From: Corinectria fuckeliana
Taxonomy: Eukaryota; Ascomycota; Sordariomycetes; Hypocreales; Nectriaceae
NCBI GenBank assembly: GCA_019137255.1
Contig: WPDH01000508.1
Coordinates: 1 to 58,887, forward strand
Reading direction: 5' to 3'
Length of the DNA stretch: 58,887 bases
A model generated the notes under the pieces. That model was not told the DNA's origin. It saw only the letters and a program-made list of their open reading frames with translations, and ran no database searches. Positions 12,830-22,884 of this stretch are shown piece after piece (the first letter of the stretch is position 1; the number at the start of each line of letters is the position of its first letter). The position numbers and the translations under genes were made by a program.

Positions 12830-13289
12830 GGTGAGCAAGAGAGATTGGAAGAGGGAAAAGTATTATTGTATGCTAAGGTGGTGAAGAAAAGAGGTTCAGA
12901 CAACAGTGGGTTAATGGACACACATGATTCTTATTAGTTCTGACTGGCTTTAGACTCACATGAGCCATATCAGACGGCATGAAGACTTGAGAGTATTCAT
13001 TTACGCTACTGCATTAATACGAGAGGCCGGCTTTGCCGCAGCTTGAGCGGATGGCTTGCTGTCAGCGGCACCCTCCTCGGATGTTAATAGCCTGTCATCG
13101 GAAAACGATTGGTGATCCTTTGATCCACGTACTTGGCTGCACTGCAAGGCAACCCTACGATACTGTGGCCAAGTGTTTTATCATGTGCTGAACATGCGGG
13201 ACGGAGTCTGGGAATGGTCAAGAGCGACTCCTGTGCATTTGCTCCCATCCAATACAATGTCGTAGATTTGAGTTTGATATGACAGACGG

Positions 13290-13447
13290 GCGCACTAGGA
13301 GATTCAGCTCACCACTTTCAATAAAGCAGATGAAACTGGAATTAATATTCGAACTTTGCTTTACACGATGGCGCGCATGAGGAAATTCAGCTCACCACTT
13401 TCAATAAAGCAGACGGAAAGGGAACGTGTATTACACCCTTGCTTACG
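13290..13447. repeat. 83-base tandem duplication in divergent promoter
   Basis: Two copies begin at 13290 and 13373. Their first 41 bases differ at only three positions, with the shared core ATTCAGCTCACCACTTTCAA followed by TAAAGCAGA. The remaining half of each unit is more diverged but still alignable in patches, such as the CTTTGCTTTAC and CCTTGCTTAC ends. The copies lie between two divergent promoters and may carry paired regulator sites, though no known motif was recognised. Confidence 0.75.
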
Positions 13448-13831
13448 CGTCGGCCCGCGCAGATATCCCGCACGGGGAGGGTTCTACAGGGCTGTGTACA
13501 TTACGACCTATGCCTGCAGCATACCCCAATGGTCGTGCAGGACGACCCCTCCTGCTAGGTCGGCATGTAACCGCCCTTTTTCCCTGTCCTATCATTCGCA
13601 TAGGCCAAGTCAGCTTCCACCTCAATAGGGAAGGGATTGCCAAAGTGGATGTGCCGAAGAAAGCTGAAAGCGGAGAGGCCAGGTTCGAGAGCGACCCATG
13701 CGTCTTGAAGCAATGACTGTTTCGCTCCGGTTCCCCGACGTTCAGGCCGCTTCCGAACCGCCAGTTGTTCTTGGTGTTGTTGACTCCGTGGAATATAGAG
13801 ACCACTATGATTTGGCTCATTGTTGTATTCG

Positions 13832-13839
13832 TATATAAG
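13832..13839 (+). promoter_or_regulatory. TATA-like box for 13962 gene
   Basis: TATATAAG lies about 125-130 bases upstream of the ATG at 13962, a plausible TATA position once a 5' leader of about 100 bases is allowed. The call rests only on sequence match and spacing. Confidence 0.4.
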
Positions 13840-13961
13840 GTCACCGTCTTCTCTCTCCTCGATCCGTTTATCACCACTCGCAACAAGCCGATTCCAGACT
13901 CCTGTACTTCCTGGCATACAAACTTGAGTTCTTTCAAGAGCGTTTTCTCCATATCGCCATC

Positions 13962-16030
13962 ATGGGGAGCTACGTCTACTCAACCGATCCGAACCCCTTC
14001 GATCAACTCATCGTCATAACTGAGAAAACCATCAATGCCTCCTTCCAGAACATGTGGGAGCTCGCCCAGCTGGACGACGACAATTCTCCGCTCAAGCATT
14101 TCAAGGAGAAGTTCCGATCTGGTGATTACCTCGACACTGATATTGGTGTTCCCTCAGTCCAGCTGCAGGTGACGTCCAAGGATCCGATGCTTTACTTCAC
14201 GCTTCGCATGACAAATGGCAGGCTGTGGCTCTACCTAACTAATGACCCGGACGATGACAGCCATATTGACTGGCCTGTGAACGACTGGGTCTTTGCCTTC
14301 TCGGTCACTATTTGTGAGTTAACCCTTTCGTCCATATGTTGGGAAAGGGACGTTTACTGACCATCATCTAGCCAAAAAGGAAATTACAAAGGATGGCCCC
14401 GAGTACAAAGAGTTTAAAGACCGAGCTGGATTACCGGAATCGGATTTCTCTTTGGCAAGGCTCTTTATCGATGCCTCGTGTGAGTTGCCAATTAGCCAAA
14501 TGTCAGTAAATTCTAACCGCTGCTCAGCCACCACGAAATGGGACGAAGACCTGAGCAGCTTCGGCGACAAGGAGCAAGACTTCAAGAACTTGACTCCAGA
14601 TGCTCATGCTACCTTCGACACTTTCATCCAGAAATGGTTGAACCTGATGAACGAGAAGGGATGCAACATCTTGGGCTACTCTGCGCAGCGAGATACCGAT
14701 GGTGATTGTAAGACTGGATACTCCTTTCTGACTCTTTCTCTGGTCTTCTTGTCTTCACTGGGATGATATAACAGAAGCGCTGACGTGTGCATAGTGAACA
14801 CCTATGAGCCCACCTTCCCTCCCACTCGGATCGACTATGATTGCTACCCCTGGAGAGCCAACTCATTTGACCAGGATAAGGACAACCAGGACACGAATGC
14901 TCTGTGCTACCTCATGATGTCCAATTTTCACTCACCCACGAGCAAAACACTCTCGTACTCCGGCCAATACGTGGACAGTGACCACGATGCCACCTATGTC
15001 ATGAATCGCTCCCTCTTCTGGCCATGGATGTTTTCCGTGCTCCGGGATGTGGTGATTGGTATGATTCCTGTCCCCGATGACCCCACTCTATACTGGGATA
15101 ATTCGGATCCAGATCATCCGTATGTGGGAGGCATGGGGTACCATTTCGGAGACTGGAATGCCTCTAGCAGCGACTATACATTCTCTGCCATCGGACCTGG
15201 AAAGTGGTCTTGGGATGGCCGTCCGCTCAGCTCGTCCAAGACAGTTCAAAATCCCAACCGCGGGAACGATTCGGAAACCATTAGGGAATGGACTAACACC
15301 CAGTCCATCATTTATCAAGGTGACTTCTAAAAATTGGGCAACCTCTTTTGCGACAACGCGAGGCAAGGCATGGGCTAATCAGATACAACGTATACAGCGG
15401 ACCCTTGCGGTGGTACCCTCTCCTTCAACGCCGGTGCCGAAAGTCTCACCTTGGATGGAAAGTCCACATTCGTCTTCCGAGTTGACCATGACACTGGCAG
15501 TCGAAATCGTTAGTAAGTCTAGAGGTCTAGATCCATTTCAACCCTGCCTAGAAGCTCCTTTGCAGAGCCCATGAAGAGCCAAGTTGACGTCTTCCCCTCT
15601 CTCAGCACTTGGATGAGGTTTACACTCACCTGGAGTATTGGCGTCGCAATGGCAGCAGTCGACGAAGGCGGGCTGGTCTTCAGAATTCGCAGCACCGGCA
15701 TGAGGGTTGACCCGGACACGGATGGCAACTTGTCCTGGAACCCTCCAGCGGACGAGGTGGCGAGAGAGTTTGAGGATCAGATGACCTCTAGCCTTCAGAG
15801 TGCTATCAGCAGCGTGGAAGACAACCTGATGAATGCTCTCGCCAACCAGCATCGACTGTTCCTCCCAGCCAAGGGGAGCTTCCTGATGAAGGACCCTGTA
15901 TTTAACAGTAAGGGGGACCTCATGGTCAAACTCACCTACAATGGGTACAAACCTCCTTCTTCAATTTTAGTGATTTGCACTAATCACTACTCTTAGGGCC
16001 GACCCCCCAAAGCCCCCACCGAAAAAATAA
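13962..16030 (+). CDS. 550-aa protein, possible TULIP/P47-like fold, divergent-pair member 2
   Basis: Seven exons give a clean 551-codon frame: 13962-14313, 14372-14479, 14528-14707, 14795-15319, 15398-15512, 15606-15944 and 15997-16030. All introns have GT-AG ends and the reading frame closes exactly. The last tiny exon encodes a Pro/Lys tail ending PPKPPPKK. There is no signal peptide or clear membrane helix. The N-terminus (a short strand, then an ITEKTINASF-like helix) and the C-terminus (LFLPAKGSFLMKDPVFNSKG, then DLMVKLTY) resemble in general style the TULIP-fold proteins of the P47/OrfX group known from clostridial clusters. That match is from memory of the pattern and unverified. Middle landmarks are WPWMFSVLRDVVIGMIPVP and DPCGGTLSFNAGAESLTL. 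It is head-to-head with the 1175-codon gene, suggesting co-regulation. Function is unknown. Confidence 0.75.
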
Positions 16031-16505
16031 TCAGTTGAACGAGGCAAAGGCATTCGCTACCAGAAGGCAATCATAATGGTTTAGTATTACATTCTAGGTT
16101 GCTCTGGACTGTTAGAATGCTATCTGTAGCATGCAGGGAGTGGTTAAATAGTTTGCAGTTTTTATCGTAGTGCAATTAATGTAGTCGGATTTACCGTGCA
16201 GTACCCCTCTACCAGCAAGCAAAAATAAGATTTCTTCATATAAAATGCCCAACTTCACTTATATGGTTCTTGGGTAAAATTGAAGCTATCTGTATAGGAA
16301 AAAAATTCTATTTTATTGAGAATTCCTTATTGTTTGATATCATCACATTGCTTTTAGGATACGTAAGCGACATGGTCGCATTTCACTAATGTAAAATTTC
16401 TGCTCATGGCTCATTCATGACTTGGCCTCCTCGAATCTTCATGGGAATTTAATACACAGCAGCCGTCCGGAACCGCCTTGAAAATGCCTTGAGCATCTTA
16501 TACAG
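16031..16505. other. 3' flank and intergenic, no gene seen
   Basis: This is the 3' flank of the preceding gene. It is moderately AT-rich in places, with no coding frame and no recognisable element before the transposase relic. Confidence 0.5.
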
Positions 16506-16740
16506 AGAATAAAATTATTGAAGCGATATTAGATGTCACAGATAACGGCCTCTCCCAGAACCAAGACGCCCAGAAGCACGGCATGCCTCAGACAACTCTT
16601 TCGGACCAATTAAGAGGTCTAAGCTGGACAGACAACCATATCGCAGTTTAGTGGCCCAAATAGTTCTATCTACAGACACGGCCTTGGTCCTCGACGCTTC
16701 ATCGACTTCGCAATGATTGTCGGTTGCGTAATGCAAACAG
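16506..16740 (+). mobile_element. pogo/Fot1-type transposase N-terminal relic
   Basis: A plus-strand frame reads ENKIIEAILDVTDNGLSQNQ and continues with a helix ending GMPQTTLSDQLRG. This is the Psq-type helix-turn-helix that opens pogo, Fot1 and Tigger transposases, which cut and paste at TA sites. The frame is then broken by stops and frameshifts. A short downstream piece (NANSAFKRIGLSLRP) may be another fragment. The DDE catalytic domain and terminal inverted repeats were not found, so this is a decayed 5' fragment only. Confidence 0.6.
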
Positions 16741-17087
16741 CGCCTTCAAAAGAATCGGGCTTTCCTTGAGACCGATGCTGGTGACCAGCGGGCCCTCGTG
16801 CAAGTCAGTGAATCACTTCAGATGACCTACCGTGACGACCTACCTAATAGCTTGCTGATTTTGAATGAGACTCGCACCAGAAGATCCAAACCCCCAGCTC
16901 AGTTGTCTCACGCCATCTGCTGTCAGGGTCTTTATCTCCGCCACTGGCTTCTTCTGCGAGCAGCCAAGGGACGCTATCTGGCATGCAAAAGATCAAGTCT
17001 CCGAATTGGGGCACAGACCATTAGTGGATGCATCTTGCACGTCTTCGTGCGACCATTCCGACAGTCATGCTCCTGAATCAGTATCCT
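16741..17087. other. Intergenic, no feature recognised
   Basis: No coding or structural signal was recognised here. It may contain the remains of the transposon that begins at 16506. Confidence 0.4.
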
Positions 17088-17679
17088 TTACTCGATATGC
17101 AATGCACCCGATGAGTTGAAGGCCCAGTACCTCACTTGAGTACACTGACCAAACATGACAGCTCTCATATCACCTCCACCATATTCCGCTATGAGGCAGT
17201 CTTCCATTTTGCCGCAGCTGTAAGTGTACCGAGCGCCCTCTGCCTTGGTTTCAATATCAAGGTCAACCCGAAACAAGCCAGTATGCCAACGAACTCAGAT
17301 CTAGTCTTCACATTCACAGGCAAAAGTGCCCGATGCGTAGAAATGTCATCACCGTTCGTTGGACTCTCACTGATGCTACCGCTCGCTGCCTGCTGTGGTT
17401 GGCCATCGAGTGCGGAAGCTGTGACTTAAAGGACAAACCCACTCACGCATGGAAACGTGATTTCCCCAACCCCCAGAACGGAACATGTCATCTACCACTT
17501 TTCAATTTGTCAGTCAACCTTGTACCAATTGGAACCGTTCTTCTTGGCGGCCAGGGCCTGCGCTGACTCATCGTCCATGCCGTAAACTTGACGCCCGTGA
17601 TTTAAGGCGCAACCGATATATCAGAACAAAAAAGAGGTCTAGCACTCACCACCAGCAACAGTGATGACAATGTATACAT
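17088..17679 (-). pseudogene. Small secreted protein, decayed
   Basis: A minus-strand ATG at 17679 starts MYTLSSLLLV, a plausible secretion signal, followed directly by a GTGAGT donor. After a likely intron the frame gives YGMDDESAQALAAKKNGSNW and then stops. The last open piece, running to the stop at 17088, reads TGLFRVDLDIETKAEGARYT, then YSCGKMEDC and a Gly-rich turn. Several stops (TGA, TAG) sit where CGA or CAG could have been. The pieces have the size and cysteine content of a fungal secreted protein of about 130 residues, but I do not recognise the family and the exon order is tentative. Confidence 0.35.
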
Positions 17680-18405
17680 CGAAAGATCCCTGATAATGGC
17701 CAACAAGTATTTGCTAACGACATTGGGATGGAATCAACACTTTATATATTCAGCATGGACTCTCAGAAGCATACGGTTCTTTTCTTCCGCTTTTTATTGA
17801 GTTTGTCGTCAGTCTCTCCTGGTGGCGGTACCCTCTCTGGGTCGAGATGGAGGTACCATCCAGGTTCCCTCTTCCATGACTCACCTGGCAAAACCATGCA
17901 CCACATCATACTGGACAGAAACAGTACGCCCCCCAGATCAGGAAATGGGCCGATGGATGCAAAAGAAATCGGGTTCAACACCCAAAAGATGACCAATTTT
18001 CAACGAGGCGAGTTTGAGCCGGTCAGATTTGGAGGCTCTAGGCATTCTTGAAGTTGTAATTTTTCTCTCTCACAGCGCAGCATTCTCTCCGGGTGCGCAG
18101 CACTAAGTTTGCACTCAATGATGGTATGGAACCATCTACTTTTGCTTTGTACCAGAACATTAACTCGCCGTTAAAGATTGACTTTTCTTCCATAGTCATC
18201 CCAAGTTTGATGTTGAGAGCGCCAACACCCGGCCACAAACATCGTTTCACCACTGACACTAACACTGACACCATTAAGAAGACAGACCTAGGTTGCTTTA
18301 CTTAGTCTTGCTTCGTTCACCCCCTCTTGGAGATCAGTGTTTTACAAAACGGCATGAACCTTTCAGTTGGCGGCTGATGATCACCGAAATACAGTCGCAG
18401 GTTGT
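17680..18405. other. Degenerate sequence, unassigned
   Basis: No intact gene is present. A minus-strand frame at 17763-17996 contains a Pro/Trp-rich stretch (EPGWYLHLDPERVPPPGE) that could be a fragment of an old gene, but I cannot name it. Confidence 0.3.
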
Positions 18406-18409
18406 CCTA

Positions 18410-19433
18410 CTAAGAGACCCTTGTCTCCCCACCACTCCCAGGAGGCGCAATCTCTCGGCATTTGACCTTGATAGTCTTGCATAAGAGCTTTGCTCCGGAC
18501 CCAAGGGGTACATGGGTCAAGTATGCCAGTCGGGATGCTAGGACGGACCATGTTAACATCCGACGCATCCCAAGGATCTCTTTGCCATACGGATAGATTT
18601 GACATTGCCTGCAGTCACAGTGATAGCATTGCACCGCCCAATGTTACTCCAAGCACCTTTTGGACAAGATCCGGTGTGGCCCTAAAGTCAATATACTCGC
18701 TCTCGCCGATAGATTTGATGACGAGCCCGCCTCCTGCGCCAACCACGTCGACCTAGTCTCCATCCTTTACATTCGCATTCTCCATTGCCTTTAGAGTTCA
18801 TCAGCTACTGCAATACTTTGTGAATACCAGATAGCTCTCAACGTTATATGATGTCAGTCCTGCGCACAAAACTGGACCCACGGTGGCTGGATCAATATCG
18901 TCCGGAAGAATGGTTAAGGTAGCTTGCATCCAGGGCGATGTACTTTGAAAGCTTCCGTCTTGGTGGCGCACGCGGTTCGTTCTATTGATGCAATACTGTT
19001 CTTTTCCTGCCAAACAAAATTCGCAGCGTCTGCAAATGCGCCTTGCGAAGCGAACGCCGACAAAGCTGCCAATTGGAATGTCCCGACCACAACCTGGTCT
19101 AAAGGAACAATCCTTCCCACACCCTCGTGCCCTCTAATATGTAGGAGTTTGACGTTAGTAACCTGTTTTCCATCCGAAACTGACGCGGTACCTCTCTGGG
19201 TGTGAAGATCTTCAATGAGTCTTAGGTTCGATTAATCCAGAGGGTGCTCCTACGACTAGTTCTTGGGCTTACCACTTTGACAGACACCCGTGTAAAGGAC
19301 CTTTGCTAGAACTTCATTATGCCCCTAGCGTTGGGACCGGATAATCGTGGACAAACTTGACACCACCACCAAGCCTTGGGACTGTAACCGCGGTTTGGGT
19401 CTTTAGCACACCAGTCTCAATAGCAGAAGGCAT
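18410..19433 (-). pseudogene. Zinc-dependent alcohol dehydrogenase (MDR family), decayed
   Basis: Minus-strand pieces in the correct order reproduce an Adh1-type medium-chain alcohol dehydrogenase: the N-terminus MPSAIETGVLKTQTAV from 19433; NEVLAKVLYTGVCQS (catalytic zinc region) after a frameshift; RGHEGVGRIV; DGSFQ; ILPDDIDPATVGPVLCAGLT; a coenzyme-loop remnant (GAGGGL); and PLGSGAKLLCKTIKVK near the C-terminus. Intact family members are about 340-350 residues. Here several frameshifts, stops and at least one deletion between the Gly loop and the C-terminus destroy the gene. Stops such as the TAA and TGA after VPTLGA come from a one-base shift rather than RIP. Confidence 0.7.
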
Positions 19434-20085
19434 CTTGAGTCTGGGTGTCGATCGTTCCCGCGGGTCATTAACAAAATATTCATAGAAGAGTCATCAGCCG
19501 GGAAAGTTTGTGTAGGTTCGAAATTTTAGATCGGCTAAGGGCACAAAAGGTAGATGGGTTAATAAGGTATAGTGTAAAGCTTGACAAAACAACGTTTAAC
19601 TCAATGAGTCTCGAGACATAACATGTAATGCCTGGCAACACAGTAGATGCAGCACACAATGTTCACTCATCGAGAGCCTTGCTGCCTATTATTTCAATAC
19701 TCTGCATCAGCTAAAGGTTCCGCGACTGTTGATCCACCTAAATGTACAGTATTCCTAGGAGTATTCCTAGGGCCTTTCCAGTTCCGTGGGGCTGGGATAT
19801 ACTTTGTGGTTTGTCTTCCAGCGGTTCCGCTGCGTTAGTCTTGGACACAATGAGGCTAAACTTTGCATGAACCTTGGTGCATACCGTGGACTTCATGAAC
19901 TCACCCAAGTTAAAGTGGATATTGCCTTTGGTTTTATTTGACGCTTGAAATAGTTGCTTCATTGAACATATAAACCCCATGCACCTCTCGAGATTAGTGT
20001 TCCTCCTCCTGGTAAACGTTTCCCTTGAAGACCGATTTCTCGATAAGGGCGTCACCTCAACTCATCGCTTCCTTTGGATCTCATC
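19434..20085. other. Intergenic, F-box gene upstream region
   Basis: This region holds the promoter of the gene starting at 20086. A TATA-like ATATAAA lies at 19968-19974, about 115 bases before the ATG. Nothing else was recognised. Confidence 0.45.
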
Positions 20086-21198
20086 ATGTCAGTTCCCTGG
20101 GCTGCATCGGCCATCAAGAATCTCCGTAGCCTGAGGGAGAGGCTAGTACCGGGAAGAAAAAGACGTGGTCCATCCACAAATCTCGACAATGTTAAAAGAA
20201 TGTTTCAGCCTCAGCTCATCTCGCAGATCTGCCAGTATCTCAGCAGCGTCGACTCTGCCGCTTTATCTCTCTCGTGTCGCCTAGCCCTCTCCACTCTCGG
20301 TCGAGATGTCCTAAAGCTACGTCCTTGGGACAAATTCTTGCTCCCTCAACGCCTTGAGCGCGACGGATATCTGATGCACGAGATTCTATGCCCTATGTGC
20401 CAGTACTTCCACCTTCCCCGATTTAATCCAGGAAAGGAACCGTCCGAGTCCGAAGGAGAACGCGTGTGCTTGAATCACAGAACTGAGAGAATAGAAGCTT
20501 TCGGGGACCTGCTGCCATTACGATTCGACATGGTCGTCGCCGTTCTGAGAAGCTACCGGCACAACAACGGAATCTATGATGCAAGAATTTTGGACTTGGA
20601 ACAAGAGCACTTAACAAGATCAAGTGCCAAAGTGAGAGTGTCGGTACGCTGCAAGGTTATTCATGACCAGCTCTTTGTGAAAACAGAACTTTTCCTTATG
20701 CCACGTGTCCCGCGGGGTGATTCATGTGCCATGGTGCCCCTTTTGAAGGAGATTTTAGACAATAACCGTCAGTTGATGGATCTATGTCAACACTCCAAAT
20801 GGGACGACATGCAATACATTTTGGGAGGGTTTGAACCAAGCGCGGACCTCACGACACGATTTGCGCACAACTGTCTTTGGAATCACGGCATCCAATGCAA
20901 ACAAAGAGGCGATAAGACCCTACACAGAGTCAATAACAAGCAAATATGTGCTCATTGCTGTACCGCAGTCGCGGTATCGTGCTGTGATCTACGCGATAGC
21001 AGCTCCATGGTGGTTCTTGCCACTTGGAAGAACTATGGGTATGGGTTGGACGTGGACGACCCAATTTGGCTCTCCCATAACATGACGGGTAGTATTACTA
21101 GGGACGAATCATGCCAGTATAGCCATGAGTTGTTCGCGGGAACGCATTTTGTCAAGGATGGGGAGCATGCCCCTTTTAGGGGCATTCCGGATTTGTAG
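20086..21198 (+). CDS. F-box-like protein
   Basis: This is a single-exon gene of 370 residues. The start chosen is the ATG at 20086 (MSVPWAASA) because the frame upstream has only a TTG. A degenerate F-box follows a basic N-terminus (about residues 35-75: MFQPQLISQICQYLSSVDSA, then ALSLSCR), the motif by which such proteins join SCF ubiquitin ligases through Skp1. A CxxC pair (LCPMCQYF) follows, and the C-terminal third carries a Cys/His-rich patch (ICAHCC, VSCCD). This layout, F-box plus a long divergent body, is common in ascomycetes, where most members lack known substrates. The gene is intact and has no intron. Confidence 0.75.
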   Translation: MSVPWAASAIKNLRSLRERLVPGRKRRGPSTNLDNVKRMFQPQLISQICQYLSSVDSAALSLSCRLALSTLGRDVLKLRPWDKFLLPQRLERDGYLMHEILCPMCQYFHLPRFNPGKEPSESEGERVCLNHRTERIEAFGDLLPLRFDMVVAVLRSYRHNNGIYDARILDLEQEHLTRSSAKVRVSVRCKVIHDQLFVKTELFLMPRVPRGDSCAMVPLLKEILDNNRQLMDLCQHSKWDDMQYILGGFEPSADLTTRFAHNCLWNHGIQCKQRGDKTLHRVNNKQICAHCCTAVAVSCCDLRDSSSMVVLATWKNYGYGLDVDDPIWLSHNMTGSITRDESCQYSHELFAGTHFVKDGEHAPFRGIPDL

Positions 21199-22884
21199 AA
21201 ACAGACTACTCATTTATAAAAGAATACGAAAGGAGCCTGTCAAAAACGAAGCATCAGGCAACCCCCCGAAATTTCTAAGCAGCGACCGAGACTCGCTGCT
21301 GAAGGTGACAATCTAGCCTCTATTAGGGCTCGCCGATGCGGGCCTTTTTCTTATAAAGCTGCTTGTACGAAGTACGGAGAGTAACCCGGACTCCCTTATC
21401 CCCATCCGTGGCTCCTCTATGAAACGTGGACATAGTCCAGTCGCTGTCAACTGCTTCTCAGAAGCCCGCGGACCGGGCTTAGACCCATCCCGTACATGGT
21501 TCGACGGATCCTGCATGGTTGCTACTTGTGTCTATCGCGATTGCTCCTATGGGATGCGCCTCAACTCTTTGTCACTTATGTCTCGGCTTTCCCTTGTATC
21601 TGAGCTTCTGATATAAGAAGGCCTGCTTCTAGACTTCTCTTCTCCGTTGGGAAAGTAACTGCTGGTAAGAATGTCAGGCTCACTATCAGTCACCGTCCAC
21701 ATTTCCGACTTAGATACTAGACTCAACGTAAGGGGTAAGTATTCATCAAATATACCGCTGATTCAATAGTCCGAAGCTCCAGTGTACCAAATGAACATAG
21801 ATGAAGGTTCGCGAGAATATAGGTTAACCCAACTAGCTGTCTAAGGCAAGCTGTTAGCTGTAGGTTAACATAGCTAACATTAGTGACCTGCAACAGCGAT
21901 CACAGAATTGCGAGTCCATTCAAATGGGACCCAACGTCATCTATACATCTTGTTAGTAACTCTTATAGCCTTCAAGAAAGCGTCAGACTCACTTAAGCGC
22001 TTTGCTGGTGCGCTGGTGAATGAAAGGGTCCACTACTTGCAGTCGCGACACTTCTTCACCAAGTTGTCCAGTTGAAGCATTTCGCCAAAAGGCATCTCAT
22101 AGAGTGAATGATGTATTCATGGAGGCAGTGTCCTAAAATGAAAGGTTAGAGGAACGTGTCACGGTGTAATTGCAGGCTGTTTAGGATCTCTATAGCAGTC
22201 GACTCCGATCGGCACCACCCACTTCTGGGGAATGCTGTCGACGTGGCCTAGCATTGTGGGTTTAGCATGCCACGTACATGAACAGACTGGCAAGCAGAGA
22301 GAGGCAATTGAAGCCGGAGTGAGGCCATGATGGGTAATGAAGTCATTAAATCTAATGGATGGTCTGCCGACTGATAACCCAAGAGGCTGAATGAGAAGCA
22401 TGTTGACGTTTTGGTCAACCTGCATATTCCGTGCCGGAACGGAAGTGATAGCGTATGGCCGGAGTCCTAATGGGGAAAGACGACGCCCGTACTTTGTACT
22501 TAGCACTGTATCTAGCCTAAATATTTGCGTGAAGTTGCGATTGTTCTAGATTCAATAGTCGTCTAAATAGTCAAGCCATCGTTCAACCACTCTGTGTTAC
22601 TAATGATGGATCGGGCTAAAGGTGCATATTCATTAGCCCTAGACCCAGCCATAGAATCTCCTGTCGCTACTTTATTGGCTTGCGATCTAGTTCAGCTAGG
22701 TCACTACTTTGTGCGTTGGAATTTCAGCCAGCCACGCACGAGAGCTATGTTAAGAGCATCGTACGATACACACATCCAACACCTCATCAGAAGCGATATT
22801 CTCGTTCAGCACTTCCATATTGAATTTATTATACCATCTCGTTGTCATCATACAATTTTGCAACCTTTCCCAGACATTTTCAAG
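21199..22884. other. Intergenic, no gene seen
   Basis: About 1.7 kb without a convincing gene. A 115-codon minus-strand frame at 22506-22159 lacks an obvious domain and has no intron or start support, so I leave it uncalled. The frame preceding 22885 on the plus strand is open but does not look like protein. Confidence 0.45.

Larger units (their letters stand above)
12830..13961. promoter_or_regulatory. Shared divergent promoter region
   Basis: These 1132 bases separate the ATGs of two divergently transcribed genes, so both promoters must lie here. The region has a TATA-like TATATAAG at 13832-13839, about 130 bases upstream of the plus-strand start, and an 83-base tandem repeat at about 13290-13447. 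Short frames on both strands here show no coding character. Confidence 0.6.

Noticed and set aside
22159..22506. 115-codon minus-strand frame
   Set aside because: No recognisable motif or signal and flanked by non-coding sequence; probably chance.
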